A DNA stretch of 64,000 nt, from NCBI RefSeq assembly GCF_022879575.1, contig NZ_CP084260.1, positions 2,046,001-2,110,000 of the forward strand, written 5' to 3'. Every line of letters begins with the position of its first letter. Position 1 is the stretch's first letter. Below are positions 56,656 through 64,000 of the stretch, piece by piece. A program made the position numbers and the translations under genes. The DNA is from Caballeronia sp. SL2Y3. GTDB taxonomy: Bacteria; Pseudomonadota; Gammaproteobacteria; Burkholderiales; Burkholderiaceae. Under the pieces are notes generated by a model, which was not told the DNA's origin, made no database searches, and worked only from the letters and a program-made list of their open reading frames with translations.

Positions 56656-56663
56656 TTTTTACG
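56656..56663. repeat. Right target-site duplication of IS66 copy
   Basis: TTTTTACG directly after IRR; matches 54154-54161. Confidence 0.95.
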
Positions 56664-57174
56664 GTGGGGTTACGTCGCTGCTCTTCGGTTGTGGCAGCGG
56701 TGACGGTGATGAGCGTCCCGTTGCCGACGAACGCCGCTCGCCAACAACGACAACTGAGTTCGTGGGCACCGGAGGCACCCTCGCCCTTGCATCTCGCTGT
56801 GCGTCGGTCTTCTAACCCGGCCCTCGTAGGCCGGGCAAAGCAGAGCATCCCGGTTCGAGTACGCCGACGCCGGAGGCTGCACAACGCCTTAGAGATTGAC
56901 GGTTAGAGGATTCTGTCGCTGGAGCAACGAAGGGCGCACTGCGGCGCATGGCCCGGCGGCTGTGACGACCGGAATTCTGAGCAAGACGTGAGTGCCCGGA
57001 TTGATTGGACCCGTAAGTGGCGCGAGCGGAATCGCCAGTCGGCAATGAGGCAGACCACGCCAAGCGGCGTGGTCTGCACAAACAACGTCGATCGAGTTTG
57101 AAGTCAACGTCGCGTCGACGAACGGCCGAACCACTGCAAAGAAGAAGCCAATGAGGCAAGCTTCAGCATCATCG
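56664..57174. other. 511-bp region right of IS66, no firm gene
   Basis: Holds overlapping short frames on both strands with Arg-rich, low-confidence products. With the IS removed, a minus-strand frame runs across the insertion site and ends at the stop near 54119, but its product lacks recognisable domains. Confidence 0.4.
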
Positions 57175-57648
57175 TCACGTCGATTCGTTGTCACCCGGAA
57201 AGCACATATGTCCGATGATGAACAGAGCCGCGGACGTGACGCAAAGCAACGCGGTTTCAACGATGACACCTGCGTCCCAGTCCTTGCTTGACTGAACCAG
57301 GTAGCACGCGCCGATCAACGAAAAGGCACTCAGCATATGGGCGAAGCGCCGATTGAGTCGCCGTTGAGCGCGATTGGGAGTTGCGACACTTTTCAGCGTC
57401 GTGACTAGACGCTCACCCAAAGGCAGTTTGGCCCCCACCGCAAGTTCGCCGTCGGGGGCGCCTGTTACGCGATAGGTGACGCCGTCTACCGAAACTCGAA
57501 TCGACGAGCGGCGCTCTGCCTTCTCGAGTTCGGTAAGCATCGCGCTCAAGCGCGGCGGCAGCAAAATGCGGGATGACGCCTGAACGACGACACGGTCGGT
57601 CAGGATCAAGCCACCTGCATAGCGGACTTCTAGTACGGCGAGTTTCAT
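57175..57648 (-). CDS. Small two-TM membrane protein, unknown function
   Basis: 157 residues from the ATG at 57648, with AAGGAGG 5-11 nt upstream. A soluble N-terminal domain (about residues 1-95, MKLAVLEVRYAGGLIL, basic region NRAQRRLNRRF) precedes two membrane segments (FAHMLSAFSLIGACYLV and VIVETALLCVTSAALFIIGH). No family recognised. It is the last gene of a minus-strand series that includes the three NERD-like genes, but 690 bp downstream of the nearest one. Confidence 0.7.
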   Translation of the reverse strand: MKLAVLEVRYAGGLILTDRVVVQASSRILLPPRLSAMLTELEKAERRSSIRVSVDGVTYRVTGAPDGELAVGAKLPLGERLVTTLKSVATPNRAQRRLNRRFAHMLSAFSLIGACYLVQSSKDWDAGVIVETALLCVTSAALFIIGHMCFPGDNEST

Positions 57649-58335
57649 AAAGCCTCCTTGGCTAATAAAGTAGCGGCCTTCGGCGGTTTGCCGGGCCAGA
57701 CTACGGTGGTGAAATAAGACAGCGGTGGATCGTGCGCGACCCATCACTGATCGCGCAGCGAACCAGCGTGGCGGCGAGATGCTGAATACGGTGACGAGCA
57801 ACGTCCTGCGACCACGCGTGCGCAGGCGTGTCCGCCGAACAGATAACTGTGTTGGTGTGAGACAACGGCTTCGTTCATAGCCGCAAGCGCGCTTGTCTTG
57901 CACGCAAACTTGAAGGACGACGCGACTGGGGACCAGCGCTCGGATACAACGATGGGAAACGGTGGCGGGTTGCTCAATAAACTCGCGTGCGAGCCGGGAC
58001 TGCATTTTCCCCGAGCCGCCAGGCATAAAAGGAGTGGCAAGCGCGCGTCAGCCGTGCGCTTGGCAAGGTCGATGCGTGAATACGCGGTAGGTGCAACCAA
58101 TATAGCGCCCCCATTTGATCGTTTCCGCTGGAAAGCTTCGTAAAAACGGCGTCTTTTCTGTCTGCTGGCGGATATCGATTTCACGGAGCGGGCAGCTCAA
58201 GCGGCGGTTGCCGTTCGAGCGCGATAGAGATCGGTTTGCCCGACGCTGCGCCACGGACAACTTTCGAGGGTTGGCTCTGGTTTAACGTGGCGGGCGCGCT
58301 GCGATATAACGAAACAGCGATTCCGGGTACCGGTA
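57649..58335. other. 687-bp gap between membrane-protein gene and NERD-like gene
   Basis: No frame with a ribosome site or recognisable product. The strong ribosome site at its left edge indicates a promoter for 57648 in this gap. Moderate AT content; nothing else seen. Confidence 0.4.
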
Positions 58336-59001
58336 TCACGGGCGCGAGCGCCCGCGAGAGCAAAGCCAGTCGATATGGGAAGCGAGGTTGTCCACATCTA
58401 AATAGCGCCGGTGCGTTGCGCGGAAGCGGTTCAACCTCGTGCGCACGAAGTAGTGCACGTCTGGCAAGGTCAAGACGCCATCCGGCACGGTCGGATGCAG
58501 GCTGCCGCCCGCTTCGCCTAGAACGGCGATACTCTCGACCGGACAGTCATGCTGAGACAGCACCGACCGCAAATGCCGCACGGCCGGCTTCGCTCGGCGC
58601 AGCGGCGACGTATGAATCGTCACGTCGCCACGGTCATCGACGACGGCCAGTTCATCGTCGTTGGGTCCCGGTTTGACCAGGCCTGTCCAGTGGAAGTGGT
58701 TCACGACGAACACGCCAAACGGTGTGATCGCGAGGCAATCAACCTGTGTTGTCGGGTTCTTGGTGCCCGGTGCATGTTCGAGTTCGATTGAATGGCGCAC
58801 ATGCGCCCGGCCATCGCACGCATGCTGAAAGATCGGCGCGATGCGCATTAGCAACGATTGGCTCACGCGTTGACGGCGTTCCGTACCGTTGGTCGCCTCT
58901 TTCCTTGTCCTCGGGGAATGGCTGAGGGTATCGTCAGCGGCGCAGGCCGTCTCGTTCGGCACGTCGTGCGTCGGTATTCCGTCTTGATTGTGCTTTCTCA
59001 T
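58336..59001 (-). CDS. NERD-like protein A, degenerate active site
   Basis: 221 residues from the ATG at 59001 (GAGGGACCAA upstream). The N-terminal 75 residues are hydrophilic. The core TQVDCLAITPFGVFVVNHFHW corresponds to the NERD nuclease signature (D...GvfviExK): Asp 88 and Gly 96 are kept, but the Glu and Lys positions read Asn 101 and Phe 103. SPLRRAKPAVRHLRSVL and VHYFVRTRLNRFRA match the NERD C-terminal part. Paralogous to the proteins at 60187 and 60940. Nuclease activity is unlikely; function unknown. Confidence 0.7.
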   Translation of the reverse strand: MRKHNQDGIPTHDVPNETACAADDTLSHSPRTRKEATNGTERRQRVSQSLLMRIAPIFQHACDGRAHVRHSIELEHAPGTKNPTTQVDCLAITPFGVFVVNHFHWTGLVKPGPNDDELAVVDDRGDVTIHTSPLRRAKPAVRHLRSVLSQHDCPVESIAVLGEAGGSLHPTVPDGVLTLPDVHYFVRTRLNRFRATHRRYLDVDNLASHIDWLCSRGRSRP

Positions 59002-59203
59002 TTGGTCCCTCGGCTTTCGTTGATAGGGGTGACTTTCAAGGGAAGTCATCGCATGCCACTGCGGTCTCATTTGCAAGTCAGGCCGCCACCCGCGCGACCG
59101 CGCCTGGCGGCATAGCTCGACCGAGCATCTTTGAGTGACGCGAGCGGTAATTGGCCAATAAGAAGGTGGATAGGTTGCGCTATGAAAACACCGCCAGGCG
59201 AAC

Positions 59204-59707
59204 CTACGCGCATTGACACTCGTGCGGCTCGCTTTCCAGCAGCAAGCTTCGCAATGCCGCGATGCGCTGCTGCTGAGTTGGGATGAGGCAAGTCTTTTGC
59301 TTGAGTCGCTCTAGCCGTGCGAGCCAATAAGACTGAGGCAGGTAGGCATGTAAAGACGGGCCGTGAGCGCGAGTGACGTGACGAATCACCGCTTCAAGAT
59401 GTCGGATTTCGGCGTCCGCGCACCGTGCGGGCAGACGCACCGTTGGGGACGGTATGCTGAGGGCAGACGGACCTGTTGATCGTGCTAACCCTTGCCGGAG
59501 GGGATGCTTGCGCGCTGCACGCACTGGCGTGCGAGTGCGTTTGCGGTCGGACGGGTGTTCGATCGAACCGCGAGCATGGGTCGGCGCCGGTCGCTGGGCG
59601 GAATGCGCGCGGCAGGAACGTTTGTGTATTGGCATGTCTGCACTCATCTCGTTGGGACAAATCCAGCATGCCTGTGAGTTCACGATGTCAAGGCATAGGG
59701 ACGGCAT
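59204..59707 (-). CDS. Hypothetical protein with CxxC, between NERD-like genes
   Basis: 167-residue frame from 59707; later ATGs near 59647 or 59635 are possible. An N-terminal CWIC pair echoes the CxxC of the neighbouring NERD-like proteins. The C-terminal 70 residues form an amphipathic, Leu-rich section (HLEAVIRHVTRAHG, YWLARLERLKQ, IAALRSLLLE). The middle is Arg/Pro-rich. No family recognised; it could be a real partner of the flanking genes or partly fortuitous. Confidence 0.45.
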   Translation of the reverse strand: MPSLCLDIVNSQACWICPNEMSADMPIHKRSCRAHSAQRPAPTHARGSIEHPSDRKRTRTPVRAARKHPLRQGLARSTGPSALSIPSPTVRLPARCADAEIRHLEAVIRHVTRAHGPSLHAYLPQSYWLARLERLKQKTCLIPTQQQRIAALRSLLLESEPHECQCA

Positions 59708-60186
59708 GAGGCCGGATTTCGATCTCAGTGTTCGCCTCCAACACCTCGAGCCTGCGAGGGCTCCGCCGCGCTCGGCGGTCGACCACGTTTATTAGACGTC
59801 GCTTTACAACCCGCGCTGACGCAACCGTTTTCCGACTGCGTGAAACGTTGATTTAAGTTGACGCAAAGCCCGCCTAATGCATTTGGATTCCTTATTAATG
59901 AGTCCGCCGACGCAATGAGTAGTGGCCTTTTCTGGACATCCCGCGTGCATGCTAGTTCGCGGACTGGCGCCGGTGACCAACATACGAACGAAGCGCGTCG
60001 GTTACGTCACGTCGCCGATGCGCGAAGTTGGGCGTCACAACCCCACGACATAGCTAAGCGTCGCAAGGAATCGCTCGCGAAACTTCGGGGGAACGCCTGC
60101 AGACGCTCCCCAAAGAGAATGCCTTCACCGGTCGTGATGATGGAATGCGTCGGCGCAATCGAGCGTTGGTTAGTGGGCCGCCACCG
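59708..60186. other. 479-bp gap, no supported gene
   Basis: A plus-strand frame at 59858-60265 enters the NERD-like gene antisense and shows no motif. Nothing else was seen. Confidence 0.4.
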
Positions 60187-60840
60187 CTACTTGCAAGCGC
60201 TGAGCAGCAGGTCGGTCATCTTGCTGCGTTCCAAGTTCCAGCCCTTGCAATATGCAGCGTCTTGACGGATGCGGAAAAAGTGTTCGAGTTCCTTCATCGT
60301 AACTAGCGACGTCGGCAGCGCGCGAGCCAACGTGCAGCGCTCGTCGTCAAAGACGGCGAGCGCCTCAATCGAAGCCGGGAAGTCGGCGAAAAGCGCTCGC
60401 AGGAAGCCAACCACCGCCATGGTGCATCTTAATGGCGATCTGTAACGGCGGATGTCGCCAGTTGAGTCCTGCACTACCAGACTGTGCTGATCTTCGCCGC
60501 GGCTGACGAAACCATGGCCCTCCATCCGGCTGATGACAAACACACCAATGCCTGTCACAACCACGAAGTCTGCTTGAGCCACGGGACCAGTTATCCCCTG
60601 CGACGTCAGCACCGTGAGCTGTTGAACAATGTGGGCATGGCCAGCGCCAATCGATGACATGACATCGCCCAGATTTCTAGTGAACGCTTCAATCTTTCGT
60701 TGTCGCTCCTCTGGCTTTGTATCACGTGGGTTTCCCTTCGGGTGGCCGAGCACGGCCCGCGTTGGAATGAAGGGCGCATCGTGCCAGTAACCACAGGTTG
60801 CGCATTGCTGTTGCATACTCATCTTGTTAGATTGTGACAT
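60187..60840 (-). CDS. NERD-like protein B, degenerate active site
   Basis: 217 residues. An N-terminal zinc-ribbon-like pair CATC (Cys 13, Cys 16) is followed by a helical linker. The NERD-type core AQADFVVVTGIGVFVISRME keeps Asp 91 and Gly 99 but has Ser 104 and Met 106 at the Glu and Lys positions. The C-terminal YRSPLRCTMAVVGFLRALF and IEALAVFDDERCTL match the family. Clear paralogue of the proteins at 60940 and 58336. Its start at 60840 has no strong ribosome site; ATG at 60822 is possible. Confidence 0.72.
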   Translation of the reverse strand: MSQSNKMSMQQQCATCGYWHDAPFIPTRAVLGHPKGNPRDTKPEERQRKIEAFTRNLGDVMSSIGAGHAHIVQQLTVLTSQGITGPVAQADFVVVTGIGVFVISRMEGHGFVSRGEDQHSLVVQDSTGDIRRYRSPLRCTMAVVGFLRALFADFPASIEALAVFDDERCTLARALPTSLVTMKELEHFFRIRQDAAYCKGWNLERSKMTDLLLSACK

Positions 60841-60939
60841 GCGAGGTAATCGCTGGGTTGCGGGTACTACCGGGTTCCGTCATGAGGTAACGAGCGCTGC
60901 TATTGCGTGGCGGGCCGAGCTGATATGGGACGGCACGGG

Positions 60940-61584
60940 TCAATGCTTACCGTGAATTGGTCTGTTGCAACACGCTCGCAATCGCCGGTATATGTCTTCC
61001 ATATCGACTCGCCGATAGTAACCGCGCATCTGCTCTTCCTTAACTCTCAAGAAGTGGTGTAGCTCGCACAGCTTCAACATGTTGAGTGGGAGCGCGTTTT
61101 CAAGTTTGCAGTCGGGGTTGTCAAAGATGGTGACGGCCTCGACGGGGACTGGCAAACCTCTGAGGACGAGCTTAAGCGCGCCCGCAACGGGGGCGGGGTC
61201 TTCATAGCTGAAAACGTCTCGATTGGCCAGTCCGTGGCGTGCGCCGAGTGCCCCAGGCTGCTCGTCGCTGGTGATGTATCCGCTGGCGCTGATGCGAGCA
61301 ATGACGAACACCCCGAAGGAGGTCACGAGGACGCTATCGGCGCGCATCACTGGGGTAGCAAACGGCCGACCTACAAACACGCTCAATTCCTCCTCTAGAA
61401 CGAAGTCGTCTCCTAGGAAACGGAAGAGGATGCCGTTTAAGTGATGTGCGAAGTCAATGTATCTGTGCCGTTTTGCAGTCAATCCGTCGAGGTTACCTAG
61501 GTATCCTCGGTAACCAAGGCGTAAATGTATGGCCTTGGAGAGTTCATCGCTTCTCTCGTGTTCACAGTGCCCGCACACATCCAT
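60940..61584 (-). CDS. NERD-like protein C, degenerate active site
   Basis: 214 residues from the ATG at 61584, with GGGAGG upstream, the best start of the three. CGHC (Cys 4, Cys 7) forms an N-terminal zinc-ribbon-like pair. The core RADSVLVTSFGVFVIARISA retains Asp 83 and Gly 91 while Glu and Lys positions are Ala 96 and Ile 98. VPVEAVTIFDNPDCKLENAL and LCELHHFLRVKEEQM align closely with protein B. It leads the minus-strand series, 99 bp upstream of B. Function unknown. Confidence 0.75.
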   Translation of the reverse strand: MDVCGHCEHERSDELSKAIHLRLGYRGYLGNLDGLTAKRHRYIDFAHHLNGILFRFLGDDFVLEEELSVFVGRPFATPVMRADSVLVTSFGVFVIARISASGYITSDEQPGALGARHGLANRDVFSYEDPAPVAGALKLVLRGLPVPVEAVTIFDNPDCKLENALPLNMLKLCELHHFLRVKEEQMRGYYRRVDMEDIYRRLRACCNRPIHGKH

Positions 61585-61824
61585 TGGTACTACCTCCCTT
61601 TTTAGTCGTCCGCTACTACCCGTGATGAAACCGGGTGCAGCTCAGCACTGGAAATAGTAGAGGGCGTCAGTCGACCGATTACGGACTATGGTGACGAATT
61701 TCATATCTCTTTCCCTCGCGCGACCGTGATATCGATCGCAAACAGGCAGTTCCCACGGATGCGAGCTTTCGGCGATATCGTTCGGTGTGACCGAGCGACT
61801 ACCGCCGGGATGCGGAAACCGTCG

Positions 61825-61959
61825 CTAGAGAACGTCAAGCAGCACGGCCGGCGTTTGCGCGTTCTGTTTGTCTCCGGCCTTGCGGCGGCGGTAACATTCG
61901 ACGTTGAACTCGAAGATCGTCGAGTGATGCACAAGAGGATCGATGACGATCACCGCCAT
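61825..61959 (-). pseudogene. istB C-terminal relic (IS21 family)
   Basis: Forty-four codons ending in TAG encode DPLVHHSTIFEFNVECYRRR, the characteristic C-terminus of an IS21 IstB ATPase (compare DRL-HHSTIFE...YRRR). All upstream domains, including the P-loop, are absent. The copy differs from the complete istB at 63060, so it is a remnant of another IS21 element. It abuts repeat unit R1. Confidence 0.75.
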
Positions 61960-61963
61960 GCCG

Positions 61964-62148
61964 GGTCGTGGCGCAAGTACTGCGGGCCGGGATTCTTAGC
62001 GTCGAGCAGCGCTATCCGGATAGCGTCCCACTCAATTCTTATGCAAAGGCAACCGTCTGATTTCATTGCGAAACTGCCCTGCTCCGAAACGTGCCGAATA
62101 TTTACACCCCCCTTATCCGGCACGGTTTTCACGTTTTGAAACGGCGCG
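61964..62148 (+). repeat. 183-bp repeat, copy R1
   Basis: Begins GGTCGTGGCGC, holds the 16-bp palindrome CGCTATCCGGATAGCG (62010-62025) and a C-loop hairpin (CGTGCCGAATA 62090-62100 with 62114-62124, one mismatch). 185 bp; similar to R2 and R3. Confidence 0.75.
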
Positions 62149-62448
62149 ATCGGGTCCGCAATGCTCGGTTGCCCGTCAAGAAACAGTCCGTGCACGACAA
62201 CTACGACCGGCGAAAAGACGACACGCTTCAAGGGACGCATCTGCACGCGTCTTCCCGGACGAGCACGACCATGCGATCGCATGGGTCCACACCTCATCGA
62301 ACCGGCGACGACTGCGGTCATGCACTCTGCGACTACCTCGTCATTACACTCATTCACGTCCGGCGCGGACGGATTTAGATGGCTAGGCAGACCAGACTTC
62401 CGACGGGCGCCGGCCTCGCCGGCGTGTTGCGTGTAGCCAAATTGCCTA

Positions 62449-62630
62449 GGTCGTGGCGCGCAACAACTGCGGGCCCGCGTTCTAGCGTCGAGCAACGTTC
62501 ACCGGGAGATCGTCGCGTACCGTTCTACGCCCACTCAACCGCTGGATTTATATGGGAAACTGATTTGTTGCAGGACGTTCCGAAATTCACCCCCTTATTC
62601 GGCATGCTTTTCATATCGTGAGATAGCGCG
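62449..62630 (+). repeat. 183-bp repeat, copy R2 (most diverged)
   Basis: 182 bp starting GGTCGTGGCGC. The AGCGTCGAGCAACG stretch and the terminal CCCCCTTATTCGGCA are recognisable, but the palindrome and left hairpin arm have decayed. Confidence 0.65.
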
Positions 62631-62663
62631 TTAAGGCCGGAATGTTGCATGTTTACTTGCGTA

Positions 62664-62846
62664 GGTCGAGGCGACCCAAGTACTGCGAACCGCACTTATA
62701 GCGTGGAGCAACGCTATCCGGATAGCGTCCCTCTTCGTTCTTAGTGTGAGCCAACACCTTGATTTTTCTAGTTAATCAGCATGCTACAAAGCGTGCCGAA
62801 TATTCACACCCCCCTTATTCGGCACGCTTTCCACATGGTGAAATGC
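62664..62846 (+). repeat. 183-bp repeat, copy R3
   Basis: 183 bp with CGCTATCCGGATAGCG at 62712-62727 and a perfect 12-bp hairpin GCGTGCCGAATA (62791-62802) / TATTCGGCACGC (62816-62827), its loop a CACCCCCC run. Best-preserved hairpin of the three copies. Confidence 0.75.
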
Positions 62847-63059
62847 CCCCGGTCAATGGGAACGGTGGTTTCCCCTCCGTGGTGGTGCAACTCAAGCGAC
62901 ACGGCGAAAGGCGACGAGCAACGCGGGTATAGGCAAGCGCACGGCTTCTTCCTCGCCTGCCTTGGGTACTGGACTGATGGCCGTCCATCGTGTCAACGTC
63001 GGACCTAGTTTCCCCAAAACTGTCGGAGTAAAAATCCCCACCCTGTATTTGCGTGGTGA

Positions 63060-64000
<941 letters not shown>

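Noticed and set aside
56790-56890. tRNA-like string with TCTTCTAA and GGTTCGAGT
   Set aside because: Anticodon and acceptor stems do not pair; no cloverleaf can be formed.
59858-60265. Plus-strand 135-codon frame
   Set aside because: Its 3' part is antisense to the NERD-like gene and it lacks a ribosome site or motif.
61950-62495. 181-codon minus-strand frame through repeat R1
   Set aside because: It spans the repeat hairpin and ends inside the palindrome region; no family motif, so treated as fortuitous.
61964-62846. Possible CRISPR array
   Set aside because: Only three diverged 183-bp units with unequal spacing; repeats are far too long and no spacer pattern or cas gene is present.

Overview
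The window is high-GC DNA from a beta-proteobacterium, most likely Burkholderiaceae (Burkholderia/Paraburkholderia/Caballeronia type). The evidence is a ureE-ureF-ureG cluster, a waaA/Kdo-hydroxylase/waaC lipid A-core block of the kind known from Burkholderia, and a large fucose-type exopolysaccharide (EPS) locus. This is inferred from protein features only; no database search was possible.

Layout. 1-1.8 kb: end of a urease operon (ureE partial, ureF, ureG). 1.9-7.6 kb: LPS inner-core genes on the minus strand (waaA, Kdo 3-hydroxylase, waaC), a DUF29 protein and a phosphomannomutase/phosphoglucomutase. 8-22.8 kb: surface-glycan assembly genes, namely two Wzx-type flippases, one Wzy/ligase-type membrane protein, several GT2/GT4 glycosyltransferases, galE, a WecA-like polyprenyl-phosphate sugar transferase and an acyltransferase, interrupted by a dienelactone hydrolase. 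22.8-38 kb: a mostly minus-strand EPS operon resembling colanic acid/cepacian loci. From its promoter end it reads manC, wcaJ, wza, wzc, gmd, fcl, GT4, wcaI-like GT, wcaF-like acetyltransferase and a GMC oxidoreductase, closed by a strong terminator. 38-46 kb: two related GlxA/AraC-type regulators on either side of a 1.1-kb control region, a secreted GH39-like hydrolase, gmm and galU, followed by a PAP2 phosphatase and a LysR regulator. 47-52 kb: an O-antigen style block on the minus strand (WbpM-type dehydratase, MraY/WbpL-type transferase, SDR epimerase, GT2).

From 52 kb on the character changes to an accessory region. It has long gene-poor stretches, an orphan protein with a Cys/His cluster, an intact IS66 element with near-perfect inverted repeats and an 8-bp target duplication, then three diverged tandem paralogues related to the NERD nuclease domain. 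It ends with a threefold 183-bp repeat, an istB relic and the end of an IS21-family element (istB complete, istA truncated by the window edge).

How the parts work together. manC, the phosphomannomutase, gmd and fcl give GDP-mannose and GDP-L-fucose; galU and galE give UDP-glucose and UDP-galactose. WcaJ starts the EPS repeat unit, the GTs extend it, Wzx/Wzy flip and polymerise it, and Wzc/Wza control length and export. WcaF-like and acyltransferase-3 proteins, and perhaps the GMC oxidoreductase, decorate it. The most unusual feature is the NERD-like trio: all three members keep the fold signature and the first acidic residue, but all have lost the Glu and Lys of the nuclease active site.
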